A stretch of DNA of 64,000 nt from a beta proteobacterium MWH-UniP1 (GCA_036362785.1 CP143625.1:1427401-1491400), one strand, 5' to 3'. Numbered from the stretch's first letter, positions 48,966 to 57,926 are shown. Program-made: numbers and translations. The notes: a model not told the origin generated them from the sequence alone.

Positions 48966-49271
48966 TTAGCGTGAACAAAATTCGGTGTAGAGCACTTGCA
49001 TCATGGCCATCGCCTGGGGGCTTTTCATTTGGTAATGAATGTTTTTACCCTGACGACGTGTCTTAACAAGATTCTCTTTTCGCAAAACGGTGAGTTGCTG
49101 AGACAAGGTTGGCTGGACAATCCCAAGCACCTGCTCGAGCTCGCTCACACACTTCTCTCCCTGACTTAGCTGACACAGGATCAAGAGCCGATCCGGATTG
49201 GACAAGACCTTCAGCAGCCGACAGGCTTTGTCAGCAGAGGACTGCATTTTTTTAAGATCAAGAGTGGCCAT
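48966..49271 (-). CDS. ArsR-family repressor with SqrR/BigR-type cysteine pair
   Basis: Winged-helix repressor of 101 residues. The DNA-binding helices are in VSELEQVLGIVQPTLSQQLT. Cys33 (LLILCQL) and Cys99 (TEFCSR) are 66 residues apart, the same separation as Cys41-Cys107 of Rhodobacter SqrR and Cys42-Cys108 of BigR, which form a tetrasulfide bridge with reactive sulfur and then release DNA. The metal-site residues of ArsR/SmtB sensors are absent. A third Cys (Cys41) and Cys17 are extra. It leads DUF4395 and probably represses itself and the octaheme operon. Confidence 0.88.
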   Translation of the reverse strand: MATLDLKKMQSSADKACRLLKVLSNPDRLLILCQLSQGEKCVSELEQVLGIVQPTLSQQLTVLRKENLVKTRRQGKNIHYQMKSPQAMAMMQVLYTEFCSR

Positions 49272-49331
49272 AAAACTGTTTTCTCGTCAGCGTAAGGTCA
49301 GCTATGAAAAGGAATAACCAACAGCCTCGAT

Positions 49332-49345
49332 ATATTAAACAATAT
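49332..49345. promoter_or_regulatory. Candidate operator of the ArsR repressor
   Basis: AT-rich inverted repeat ATATT-N4-AATAT, 60-75 bp before the ArsR start, in a segment where TTGCAA (minus strand, about 49353-49358) and TTAATA could be the -35 and -10. BigR and SqrR sites are AT-rich palindromes, so the fit is reasonable but unproven. Confidence 0.4.
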
Positions 49346-49398
49346 TTTATAACAATTGCAAGTGTTTGTGGCTCGTCAATGTCCTTGCAGGCCTAGAT

Positions 49399-49417
49399 CG
49401 GGGGCATTCAGCCCCCG
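49399..49417. other. GC-rich hairpin before the bicarbonate-permease gene
   Basis: 7-bp perfect stem CGGGGGC / GCCCCCG, loop ATTCA, about 70 bp before the SbtA-like start. No T-run on either strand. It could be an mRNA leader structure. Confidence 0.4.
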
Positions 49418-49488
49418 AAGTGAGCACTTTGCGTACAATTTCACCGTCAAGACAGCCTTGACGCGCTTGACCACCCCACGGACTGAAG

Positions 49489-50445
49489 ATGGCCAACTTC
49501 CTAGACCCCGCAATTCTCTTTTTCATCTTCGGTGTCTTTGCCGGTCTGGTGAAATCCAACCTGGAGATTCCCCAGCCGATCGCCCGTTTCTTATCGCTTT
49601 ATCTGCTGATGGCCCTGGGGCTGAAAGGCGGCTTTGCACTCGAGCAGTCGGGTTTTACCGCCGATATTGGCTTAGCCCTTGGGCTTGCCGTGGCGCTGGC
49701 TGCACTGACCCCATTGGCTGGCTACGCCCTGCTTCGCAGCCGCTTAAACCCATATGATTCCGCCGCGATTGCCGCGACCTATGGCTCGGTTAGCGCGGTC
49801 ACGTTTATCACTGCCACACAGGCACTGAGCCTGTATGGGGTGCCCTATGGCGGACACATGGCTGCCGCCATGGCGCTCATGGAATCCCCGGCCATCATTC
49901 TGGCGATTCTTCTGGCCAACAAGGCCCGCGCCACCGCCACACAATCCCACCAGCCCATTCGCATGGGCAAGATCCTGCATGAATCATTCACCGACGGTGC
50001 CCAGCTCTTGCTCTTGGGGTCAATGGTTGTTGGCATGGTGAGCGGAGAGGCAGGCAAGGCATTAATGGCACCTTTTTCAATTGACCTGTTCAAGGGCATG
50101 TTGGCCTTTTTCCTGCTCGATATGGGCCTGATGGCGGCGAAGAATTTCTCGGGCTTACAGGGCAAGCCGGCGATCACGCTCATTTATGCCGTGGCTGGCC
50201 CCCTGGCCCATGCGGCAATTGCCCTACTGTGCTGCAAACTCTTGGCACTGCCACTGGGCGACTCCATTTTGCTGATGGTGTTGGCCGCAAGCGCTTCTTA
50301 TATTGCCGTGCCTGCAGTGCTGCGGCATGCCCTGCCCGAGGTCAATCCCGGCCTGTATATGGGCATGTCACTGGGGATTACCTTCCCGCTGAACATCATC
50401 TTCGGCATCCCGCTCTATACCTTCGTGGCGAAGGCAGTGCTGTAA
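49489..50445 (+). CDS. SbtA-type sodium-dependent bicarbonate permease family protein
   Basis: Integral membrane protein of 318 residues with about ten helices in two inverted repeats, of the SbtA (DUF897) family. It opens MANFLDPAILFFIFGVFAGL and carries ARFLSLYLLMALGLKGGFAL, the typical SbtA first helices, and GSVSAVTFITATQAL. Cyanobacterial SbtA takes up bicarbonate with sodium; its regulatory partner SbtB is not seen here. The start ATG at 49489 is in good context. In a heterotroph it could feed carboxylases or anaplerotic CO2 fixation. Confidence 0.87.
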   Translation: MANFLDPAILFFIFGVFAGLVKSNLEIPQPIARFLSLYLLMALGLKGGFALEQSGFTADIGLALGLAVALAALTPLAGYALLRSRLNPYDSAAIAATYGSVSAVTFITATQALSLYGVPYGGHMAAAMALMESPAIILAILLANKARATATQSHQPIRMGKILHESFTDGAQLLLLGSMVVGMVSGEAGKALMAPFSIDLFKGMLAFFLLDMGLMAAKNFSGLQGKPAITLIYAVAGPLAHAAIALLCCKLLALPLGDSILLMVLAASASYIAVPAVLRHALPEVNPGLYMGMSLGITFPLNIIFGIPLYTFVAKAVL

Positions 50446-50533
50446 ATTTCTGAGCTCACACGACGCAAGATCGTCTGTTTTTGGCGCCCTTTTCGCCCCT
50501 ATGATTATCGAATTCGTTTAATCTTACGAAGTT

Positions 50534-50995
50534 ATGGATCCATTTGACTTTATCGACGACAACGACAGCGAAGACAGCCTGTTGTACAACATCGTTTACT
50601 GTAGCCGTGCTGCACCAGGTGTGGGCAAGGCGGCCGTAGACAAGATTTTGCAAAGCGCCCACCGCAATAACCCAGCCCACAGCATTACCGGCCTGCTGGT
50701 CTTCGGTGGCGGCATATTCTTTCAATGGTTAGAAGGCCCCAAGGCGAGCGTCACCCACCTGATGGACAGAATCAGAGTGGATGGACGCCACCATGACGTT
50801 GTGGAGCTCACCAGTGGCGAAGAAGTCCGCGAACGGATGTTCCCCAACTGGGATATGGAACTTGTCAGCGTACAAGATATCCGTGATGTGCTTTCAGACG
50901 CCAAAGAAAGCGCTGATGACGAGCGCAGCCAGCAGACACTTCGACGACTGATCGAGGAACTAGACTCCGGAAAACTGGCCGATCTGGGTGCCTGA
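50534..50995 (+). CDS. BLUF-domain blue-light sensor
   Basis: FAD-binding photoreceptor of 153 residues. The BLUF domain (about residues 16-110) has the conserved Tyr22 (NIVYCSRAA), Asn46 (NPAHSITG) and Gln64 (FFQWLEGP) that rearrange on light, matching AppA Tyr21, Asn45 and Gln63 in context. There is no fused output domain. The C-terminal tail (residues 120-150) is acidic and helical and may bind a partner. It stands alone. Light-driven output to a regulator elsewhere is inferred. Confidence 0.92.
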   Translation: MDPFDFIDDNDSEDSLLYNIVYCSRAAPGVGKAAVDKILQSAHRNNPAHSITGLLVFGGGIFFQWLEGPKASVTHLMDRIRVDGRHHDVVELTSGEEVRERMFPNWDMELVSVQDIRDVLSDAKESADDERSQQTLRRLIEELDSGKLADLGA

Positions 50996-51021
50996 CACCC
51001 CCTTGTCTCGGAGCCCTCCGA

Positions 51022-52251
51022 TTGTCTAGCCCGGCCAACCCGTTACCGGACACGCAACGCAACAGCGTTATCCTGATTCTCACCTTTGCGGCCTTTTGTA
51101 GCCTGGTTGCAATGCGTGTCACCGACCCCCTGCTGCCTGCGGTTGCCGCTGAATTTGGCATGCAGGCAGGTAGCGCCTCAAAAGTAGTGAGCAGTTTTGC
51201 CATCGTCTACGGCATTGTGCAATTTCTTTATGGGCCGCTCGCTGAGCGATTTGGCAAGCTCTTCGTCATTGGTCTTGGCCTGGGATTGTCAACACTTGCC
51301 AATATCGGGGTGGCCCTATCCAGCAGCTTTGAAAACATTGTGATCTGGCGCGGCATTTCTGGGGGCGCAACAGCCGGCATCATTCCGCTGTCCATGGCCT
51401 GGATTGGCGAGACCGTGGACTACAAAGAGCGCCAACCAATCTTGGCCCGTTACCTGATGGGCGTCATGATTGGCACCATTGCTGCACAAGTGATTGGTGG
51501 CGTCTGCGCTGATTCCGGCTACTGGCGAATCGGCTTTTATCTGATTGCTGTGTTTTATTTAACCTGCTGGTTTTTGCTTTTTCGAAGCGGCGCATCCAGA
51601 AGCCAACATCGTCATGCGGCAGACACCTATTCCAAAGCGAAAAGCCTGGAACACTTCGCCAATGTACTGAGCAAACCATGGCCACGCGTTGTGATTGGCA
51701 TAGCTGGGCTTGAGGGCATTATTTTTTACGGCGCACTGGTGTTTATTCCAACCTATCTACACCTGCACTTAAACGTATCACTCACTTCTGCGGGTTTCAT
51801 CATGACGGCCTTTGCGGTGGGCGGGCTGCTCTATGCCGGCAATGCAGCCTATCTGGTCAAACGATTGGGTGAAATTGGCCTGGTCCGCACCGGAGGGGTT
51901 TTGATTGGACTGTCATTTGTTGGACTGATTTTCGCTCCCACATGGTGGCTGGCAGTGATTGCTATTTTTCTGATTGGTCTGGGCTTATATATGCTTCACA
52001 ACACCCTGCAGACCCACGCCACACAAATGACACCCGAATCCCGTGGTACAGCGGTCACGCTATTTTCTTGCTCTATTTTTTTGGGGCAGTTTATCGGCGT
52101 GAGTGCGGCTGGATGGATGTTTGACAATTTCAGCATGACCTCTGTTTTTTGGGTGTCTGTGGTGTGCCTGCCCACCATCGGCTTGACGCTTGGGCAGCTG
52201 CTCAAGCGCCACCCCCACCATCAGCCGCAAGCCCCATCGACTGGCGCTTAA
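51022..52251 (+). CDS. MFS transporter
   Basis: Major facilitator of 409 residues with 12 predicted helices, similar to the AraJ/Bcr-type drug exporters. The start is TTG at 51022 (SSPANPLPDTQRNSVILILT follows). GPLAERFGKLFVIGLGLGLS is the loop 2-3 signature and GLYMLHNTLQTHATQM lies in the second half. The stop overlaps the convergent ligase gene by 4 bp. The substrate is unknown. Confidence 0.88.
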   Translation: MSSPANPLPDTQRNSVILILTFAAFCSLVAMRVTDPLLPAVAAEFGMQAGSASKVVSSFAIVYGIVQFLYGPLAERFGKLFVIGLGLGLSTLANIGVALSSSFENIVIWRGISGGATAGIIPLSMAWIGETVDYKERQPILARYLMGVMIGTIAAQVIGGVCADSGYWRIGFYLIAVFYLTCWFLLFRSGASRSQHRHAADTYSKAKSLEHFANVLSKPWPRVVIGIAGLEGIIFYGALVFIPTYLHLHLNVSLTSAGFIMTAFAVGGLLYAGNAAYLVKRLGEIGLVRTGGVLIGLSFVGLIFAPTWWLAVIAIFLIGLGLYMLHNTLQTHATQMTPESRGTAVTLFSCSIFLGQFIGVSAAGWMFDNFSMTSVFWVSVVCLPTIGLTLGQLLKRHPHHQPQAPSTGA

Positions 52252-53624
52252 ACGCAGACAACTCGCTTGGTCTTGCCAGATCGTTCGATGCAATGAACCG
52301 ATAGGGGTTCAATGTCAATATCAATCTCAGCTGCCCCCTGGCTATCAAAGTAACTTAGCAGCACGGATCGGCACCGTGTCATTGCGCCCAGGGAGTGATC
52401 CTCGCCGCAACCGAGGTAGAGCGAGAATCGATGCTTGGCTTTTTGAATTAACTGAAAATCAAATACGCCCGCCTCTTCCTCTAAGACAGTCGTGATCGCC
52501 ATTGGTGACAGTAAGAGCCGCTTGCCGTGTTTGTCATGTAGCCGAAGAACATCATCCTGACGGCCCAGCACTTCAATGGTCGGCAGGTGACTGCCACAGG
52601 CGCACGGCCCGTGAAACATACGAACGCGGTCTTGCAAATCATAACGAACCAAGGGCTGCGTTGTATTGACCAGATTGGTCAGCAACACGGTGTCGGAAAG
52701 CTCTCCTTCCGCAACCAGACGCTGGTTTCGATCAACGGGCTCCAATAACACCCAGTCGGCATTGACATGTAAACGCCCCGCCTCACACTCGCGGGCGATT
52801 GGTAAAAACTCAGAAGCACCGTAGCTTGCCCGAACCCGGCACTGAAAGACCTGTTTGATTTTCTTGCGTGCTGCCTCGGAGAGATGCTCGCCACCGGTCC
52901 AAATCTCAATTGGCCGAATTCCCAAATCATTTCGCTCAGCAAGGCAGGCGAGTTGCAAGGCAGTGCTGGGATAGGTGGCCAAAATCGTGGGGGCAAAGTC
53001 TTCTAGCTCCGCAACCAAGCTGGCAATCGGCTGAAGGATTGAAAAGGTCTGCATGGACTGGCGCAAAAAAGGCAGGCTGTTGCGCAGCCGCTCAAAAGTC
53101 ACGTTACTCGCGAAGTGGCCATTTACCGCTCCGACAAAAGCCAGCCGCTGACCCACCCACAGGGGGTTACAAAGACGTTGAAACGATTCGGTTGGCGTAA
53201 TACGCAGGCTCTCTAGCGCATCGTAGACCTGCATGGATGCGGCATCTTGGATAAAGATGCCCGGAATGCCGCTGCTTCCCGAACTTTCCCAGACCAAATA
53301 TCGACCCAAATACGGCTGCGCAATTTTTTCTAAGTCGCCCAAATGGGCCGTGAGGGAAGCGAGCGAGACTTCGGGATCGGTCACCCAATCGGAAAAATGC
53401 GCCATCAACTCAGGCTTGGTAACCGGCGGCAAATCCGAGAAGTGCGCCCCCTGTTTTAGGTGTTTCCCAAAATGCCTTTGATAAAACCTGGAGCGCTGGA
53501 CGGTAATGTCCAGCAGGGCATCACGCCTTTGGGTTTGTGTCCTTTCAATCGCATCACGACCAGCATAAGCCATCCACGCCACAGAACTAGCGTTTGGATT
53601 TAATGCCATTGGCGTGATGTTCAT
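52248..53624 (-). CDS. PaaK-like adenylate-forming enzyme (phenylacetate-CoA ligase / F390 synthetase family)
   Basis: Adenylate-forming enzyme of 458 residues. The ATG at 53624 (MNITPMALNPNASSV) is preferred; the frame is open to 53672 but that lies inside the DUF3429 gene. It has the ATP loop YLVWESSGSSGIPGIF, then WTGGEHLSEAARKK, ASYGASEFLPIA and LVRYDLQDRVRM, all of the PaaK group, and a C-terminal domain. A CACGSHLPTIEVLGRQDD segment holds a zinc-like Cys pair found in PaaK. No aromatic-catabolism genes are near, so the acid substrate is open. Confidence 0.82.
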   Translation of the reverse strand: MNITPMALNPNASSVAWMAYAGRDAIERTQTQRRDALLDITVQRSRFYQRHFGKHLKQGAHFSDLPPVTKPELMAHFSDWVTDPEVSLASLTAHLGDLEKIAQPYLGRYLVWESSGSSGIPGIFIQDAASMQVYDALESLRITPTESFQRLCNPLWVGQRLAFVGAVNGHFASNVTFERLRNSLPFLRQSMQTFSILQPIASLVAELEDFAPTILATYPSTALQLACLAERNDLGIRPIEIWTGGEHLSEAARKKIKQVFQCRVRASYGASEFLPIARECEAGRLHVNADWVLLEPVDRNQRLVAEGELSDTVLLTNLVNTTQPLVRYDLQDRVRMFHGPCACGSHLPTIEVLGRQDDVLRLHDKHGKRLLLSPMAITTVLEEEAGVFDFQLIQKAKHRFSLYLGCGEDHSLGAMTRCRSVLLSYFDSQGAAEIDIDIEPLSVHCIERSGKTKRVVCV

Positions 53625-53634
53625 AGCATGGACA

Positions 53635-54069
53635 CTAGAAAACTCCGACCAATAAACAAAGGCTCGCGACAATCGAGAGCTGCGCCCTCAGCCGGGGATA
53701 CCAGCCAGGTAAGCTAATCTTATTCGCCAGATCTGCATCTTGCCAATAGGCCAGTGCAAAACCAACAATGAGCAAGGAATAACTCAGCGTGGAATTCAGG
53801 ATTAAGGCCAAAAAACCAATCAAGGCGGGCACCACACTCCAGACGTAGCACTGGGTGCGCCGCGCCCGATCAATTTTAGGTGCCAGCATGGCAAACCCCC
53901 AGTGCAGGGCCCCAACAAAACTCAAAATAACCGCACCATAGGCCAAGAGCCAGGCACCCGGATTGGAGACGATGTCGCGCGACCCGGAAAGCAACAGCAC
54001 CGCAAGTCCAACAAAGGGAATGAGGCCGCCATAACCGAGCAAGGCAACAGGGAAAGGGGGAGTATTCAC
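53635..54069 (-). CDS. DUF3429 membrane protein
   Basis: Membrane protein of 144 residues with four or five helices, in the DUF3429 family of unknown function. The conserved YGAVILSFVGALHWGFAM block is clear. The start is GTG at 54069 with GGAGCT upstream. It precedes the PaaK-like gene in the same direction, 10 bp from its ATG, and may be cotranscribed with it. Confidence 0.85.
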   Translation of the reverse strand: MNTPPFPVALLGYGGLIPFVGLAVLLLSGSRDIVSNPGAWLLAYGAVILSFVGALHWGFAMLAPKIDRARRTQCYVWSVVPALIGFLALILNSTLSYSLLIVGFALAYWQDADLANKISLPGWYPRLRAQLSIVASLCLLVGVF

Positions 54070-54133
54070 ACGAGCTCCGAAATAAAAGGGTTAATCAGCA
54101 GGCTAAATTTTTTTCGACACTTTAAAGTGCAAC

Positions 54134-55063
54134 TTAACCCAAAGCCGTATCTAACACCATCATCACCGCAAAGCCTGCCATTAAGCCCAATGTGGCCGAT
54201 GTCTGGTGACCATTACGATGCGTCTCTGGAATCACTTCGTGCGACACCACAAAAATCATGGCGCCTGCAGCAAGGCCCAAGCCCATGGGGTACGCCATTG
54301 CAAAACCACTGGCCAAGGTGGCACCCAACAAGGCGCCCACCGGCTCTAATGCGCCGCTTAACCCCGCCACCATGACTGACCGCATGGCCGAAAAGCCCGC
54401 TCCACGCAATGCCAAGGCCACGGCCAAGCCCTCTGGGATGTCTTGTAATGCAATTGCCGAGGCCATCGGGACACCAATCGACATATCGGCCTGAGAAAAG
54501 GCAACGCCAATTGCCATGCCTTCCGGAAGATTGTGGATCGCAATCGCAAACACGAATAACCAGATCCGGCTGCAACGTTCTGGGTGGGGACCACATGGGC
54601 CCGTCTTGTCGTGCTCATGTGGTGTGAAGACATCTAAGCCCAACATCAACAACACGCCGAGGGCCATGCCTACCACCACCACAGCGGCCCCTGCGAACTT
54701 CCCACCCATCAAGGATTCGCCCGCAGCCAAGCCAGGAAGAATTAAGGAAAAGGCACTGGCCGCCAACATCATGCCGGCGGCAAGCCCCAACAGACTGTCT
54801 TCGGCCCGCTGCGAAACACCACGCAACAAAAATGCGACGGACGCACCAAGGGTGGTGGTGGCAAAACCAGCGGCACCGCCCAATATGGCGTACTGAAGGC
54901 CCTGCGGCGCATCGCCAAGCATCGCCCGATAAACGCTCTGGCCCACCATCAACACAAGCGTGAGAAGACCAAGCCCAAGACCCACGGCCGCCCAACGGTG
55001 GGTGCGGGCATGATCCCGCAATGTCCAAGCCTGAACGGTAGAGATTGCTGCTGCCATGTTCAT
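54134..55063 (-). CDS. ZIP family metal transporter
   Basis: Divalent-metal permease of 309 residues, of the GufA/ZupT type, with eight helices. The metal path residues are in AIHNLPEGMAIGVAFSQAD and ALQDIPEGLAVALALRGAG, with SHEVIPETHR near the end. The ATG at 55063 follows GGAGG by six bases; the GTG at 55075 is also in frame but overlaps that ribosome site. Zinc, iron or manganese are all possible. Promoter in 55076-55192. Confidence 0.92.
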   Translation of the reverse strand: MNMAAAISTVQAWTLRDHARTHRWAAVGLGLGLLTLVLMVGQSVYRAMLGDAPQGLQYAILGGAAGFATTTLGASVAFLLRGVSQRAEDSLLGLAAGMMLAASAFSLILPGLAAGESLMGGKFAGAAVVVVGMALGVLLMLGLDVFTPHEHDKTGPCGPHPERCSRIWLFVFAIAIHNLPEGMAIGVAFSQADMSIGVPMASAIALQDIPEGLAVALALRGAGFSAMRSVMVAGLSGALEPVGALLGATLASGFAMAYPMGLGLAAGAMIFVVSHEVIPETHRNGHQTSATLGLMAGFAVMMVLDTALG

Positions 55064-55192
55064 TGAGTCCTCCACTTACGATATGCGGACATTTTGAATC
55101 AATGAGAGATATCTATCCAATTGATTATTTAGTGTTTTATGATCGATTAAATCGATTTAAGATGGCCGCCCTTGTTGCGGACACATGATCGG

Positions 55193-56674
55193 CTAGATCA
55201 TCCAAGCCAACACGGCCAAGACCAGAAGCATAACGACCGACAGCGTAAGCCACTGCAGGTTATGGCGGCGGGACACAGGGGAGGTGAGATCCAGGTCGTA
55301 CTGATAACGCTCACTGCGAAGCTGCGCCATTGGTAGCCCGCCGTCAATGAGTGCCTTTTCAATACTGTCAATCATGGGGTTCGGGCCACAGACCATCACC
55401 ACTAGGCCAGGATCCTTCACTGAGAGTCCAAGTTCGGTGAATAACTGAATCAGGCGGGGGCCATCACACTGCCCCACCCTGCCCGGCCAGACCGAATCCG
55501 GCTGCTCCACCATTTGCACAATCTCCAGTGCTTTCAGATCTGATGCAGAAACAAATGCATGGACATCCACCTGCAGTGCCGGCGCACCGGTGGCCTGAAT
55601 CAACACGATTCGGCGGCTATCTTTTTTGTGTGCCAAATCGGACAGAATTCCAAGAAACGGCGCCAGGCCAATGCCACCCGCAACCAAGACAATCGTCTTG
55701 GCGGTGTCTGACACCTTGGTGTCTGACACCTGAAATTCAGGCACCTGAAAATCGCCATTTGGTCCATCAAGGTAGAACAACTCTCCTGATGCCACTTTAG
55801 GCAAAGCCGATGTGAAATCTCCAGCGGCTTTGATTAAAAAACGAATAGATCGCCCGTCATCACTCTGGCCTGCTACCGAAAAAGGATGGTCCCGCTGGCC
55901 CCAGGGACTGCCCCGCTTTACCCAGAAAAACTGGCCTGGCTGCGGCACCGACACGGGCGTTGAAACGGCTGAGACCAAAAGCTCCCAGGTCCGCTCTGCC
56001 CGCTGTATCACCGCATCACAGCGATACGGCTTGGCCTTTTGCGCCAATGGCCGAATGACATAAATGAATGCCACTGAAAAAACAGCGGTGGCTGTCAATG
56101 TCCACCAGAACGCCTGCACCAAAGGCAGCGACGCATACAGGCCGGCGTGTAGCGTGTGATGCAAGCCAAAACCCACCACCAGCACGCCAAGGGTTACATG
56201 CCAAAACCGCCAACGCTCGTAATTGGTGTCAGGTGCGTGGCGGCCAATGGCCAAAAACACCAAGGCCAACACCAGCACCCAGGCCAATGCCCCGGTTAAT
56301 AAAGAGCCAGCCGACAGCCCGAGTGCCTTGGCTGTTGGCCCCTTGGCGGCTGCCGTTGTTCCCATGGTGGACAAAAGGCTGTAAAGAAAGGGGTGGAGTA
56401 CCACGAAAAACGTAGCGGTTCTTGCAAACAACTGATGAGTCCGCATCACCACGTCGCAGCCAAATCGCTCAGACAGGTGCCGGTAGCGCCCAATCAGCAC
56501 AAACTCAAGAAAAAGGATGGCCAGACCCACCATGGCCATAGCCGAGGCGAGATCATCGCGCCAGCTGCGGCCAGCCAGCCCATCTGGCAGATCCGTTCCC
56601 AGCACGATCAGCAATGGACCAAACGGTATGGCCAGATACAAAACGATCAACACCAGACGCAGCGCCAAATGCAT
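55193..56674 (-). CDS. Ferric-reductase-like transmembrane flavoprotein with VSDT insertion
   Basis: Membrane oxidoreductase of about 493 residues. The N-terminal half has six helices with haem-type histidines (MRTHQLFARTATFFVVLHPF, WHVTLGVLVVGFGLHHTLHA), as in FRE/NOX. The C-terminal half is an FAD/NAD(P)-binding reductase (DHPFSVAG for FAD, LVAGGIGLAPFLGIL for NAD(P), MVCGPNPMIDSIEKAL). A 28-bp segment (55703-55730) encodes QVSDTKVSDTAK, an insertion before the NAD(P) motif. Start choice is hard: ATG 56674 lies right against AAGGAG, and TTG 56668 or 56695 are possible. It could reduce iron or pass electrons to a periplasmic partner. Confidence 0.86.
   Translation of the reverse strand: MHLALRLVLIVLYLAIPFGPLLIVLGTDLPDGLAGRSWRDDLASAMAMVGLAILFLEFVLIGRYRHLSERFGCDVVMRTHQLFARTATFFVVLHPFLYSLLSTMGTTAAAKGPTAKALGLSAGSLLTGALAWVLVLALVFLAIGRHAPDTNYERWRFWHVTLGVLVVGFGLHHTLHAGLYASLPLVQAFWWTLTATAVFSVAFIYVIRPLAQKAKPYRCDAVIQRAERTWELLVSAVSTPVSVPQPGQFFWVKRGSPWGQRDHPFSVAGQSDDGRSIRFLIKAAGDFTSALPKVASGELFYLDGPNGDFQVPEFQVSDTKVSDTAKTIVLVAGGIGLAPFLGILSDLAHKKDSRRIVLIQATGAPALQVDVHAFVSASDLKALEIVQMVEQPDSVWPGRVGQCDGPRLIQLFTELGLSVKDPGLVVMVCGPNPMIDSIEKALIDGGLPMAQLRSERYQYDLDLTSPVSRRHNLQWLTLSVVMLLVLAVLAWMI
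55703..55730. repeat. Two copies of the GGTGTCWGACACC word in the flavoprotein gene
   Basis: Two exact 13-bp copies (55703-55715 and 55718-55730), two bases apart, in frame in the flavoprotein gene and encoding VSDTKVSDT. A degenerate third half (ggcacctga, 55741-55749) follows. Confidence 0.85.
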
Positions 56675-56720
56675 CTCCTTAGAGAAAAACTGCAAACACC
56701 TGCTACTTCAATAACATTAA

Positions 56721-57926
56721 TCAGGAACTATTGGCAATCGCCTGGGCAGCAGCGTAGCCACTTGCCCAGGCCCATTGGAAATTATGGCCGCCCAGGTGGC
56801 CCGTGACATCCACGCACTCGCCGATGAAATACAGACTGGGAAATTTCTTAGTCGACATGGTCTTGCTATCGAGTTCCTGAGTATCCACACCCCCCAGCAT
56901 TACTTCGGCTTTTTTCCAACCCAGAGTTGCTGCAGGCTTGACCTGCCACTGCGTTAACTCATGAGCAACCCGCTGCCGCTCTTTCTTGGGCAACTCTGCC
57001 CATTTGCGCTTAGCCAACCCAAGATGCACTGTTAAGGCCAGAGCCAATCGCTCGGGCAGAATCAGGGAAAGAACAGACTCCACGGTCTTCGCACCAACAA
57101 CTCGCTCATCAAATGCCAGCGACAGATTAGCGCCGTTGGTCCAATCAACGCCAATGGTTTCGCCCTCTTGCCAATAACTACTCGCCTGCAACACCGCAGG
57201 GCCGGACAGGCCCTTGTGGGTGACCAACAAATCTTCAGAAAATTCGCCCCGGCCATAGCGATGATCTGCTTGACCCGCCCAGATTCTTACCGGCAGGCTC
57301 ACGCCAGACAAATCACCCCCACCAAAAAACACCTCAGAGGTAAATGAAAGTGGTACGAGCGCAGGCCGCGGCTCAATCACCGCTATTCCCATCTGTCTTG
57401 CGAAATCGAGCGCAAATCCAGTGGCTCCAATTGCGGGAACCGGTAAACCGCCAGTCGCCAACACGAGTTGGTGGGCATGCTGCAGCCCCTGTGATGTCTC
57501 CACCGCCCACTGTGCCACCGACTGCCGGATCTGCACAACCGACACCGGATGCATCAGCGCCACACCACCAAGGCGACATTCCGCGAGCAGCATCTCAATG
57601 ATTTGTGTTGATGCCTCATTACAAAACAACTGGCCACGGTGTTTTTCATGAAAGCCAATCTTGTGGCGCCTGACCAAATCGATGAAGTCTTGTGGGCTGT
57701 AGCGCGACAGCGCACTTTTACAGAAGTGGGGGTTGAGTGACAAAAAGTTCTGGTGCTGACTGTCACGATTTGTAAAGTTACAGCGGCCACCGCCACTAAT
57801 CCGAATTTTTTCGCCAATCGTTTTCGCGTGATCCAAGACCAAGACACGCCGGCCCATCTGGCCCAAGATACCAGCACAAAAAAGACCTGCGGCCCCAGCC
57901 CCCACCACAACGGCATCCCAGATCAT
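56721..57926 (-). CDS. FAD-dependent oxidoreductase, HI0933/YhiN family
   Basis: Flavoprotein of 401 residues, in the BaiN/RdsA group formerly called HI0933. The FAD motif is VVVGAGAAGLFCAGILGQMG, followed by ISGGGRCNFTNRD, the family signature. The C-terminal GECVDVTGHLGGHNFQWAWA block is diagnostic. The reaction is not settled for most members. It lies 46 bp before the ferric-reductase-like gene in the same direction. Confidence 0.9.
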   Translation of the reverse strand: MIWDAVVVGAGAAGLFCAGILGQMGRRVLVLDHAKTIGEKIRISGGGRCNFTNRDSQHQNFLSLNPHFCKSALSRYSPQDFIDLVRRHKIGFHEKHRGQLFCNEASTQIIEMLLAECRLGGVALMHPVSVVQIRQSVAQWAVETSQGLQHAHQLVLATGGLPVPAIGATGFALDFARQMGIAVIEPRPALVPLSFTSEVFFGGGDLSGVSLPVRIWAGQADHRYGRGEFSEDLLVTHKGLSGPAVLQASSYWQEGETIGVDWTNGANLSLAFDERVVGAKTVESVLSLILPERLALALTVHLGLAKRKWAELPKKERQRVAHELTQWQVKPAATLGWKKAEVMLGGVDTQELDSKTMSTKKFPSLYFIGECVDVTGHLGGHNFQWAWASGYAAAQAIANSS

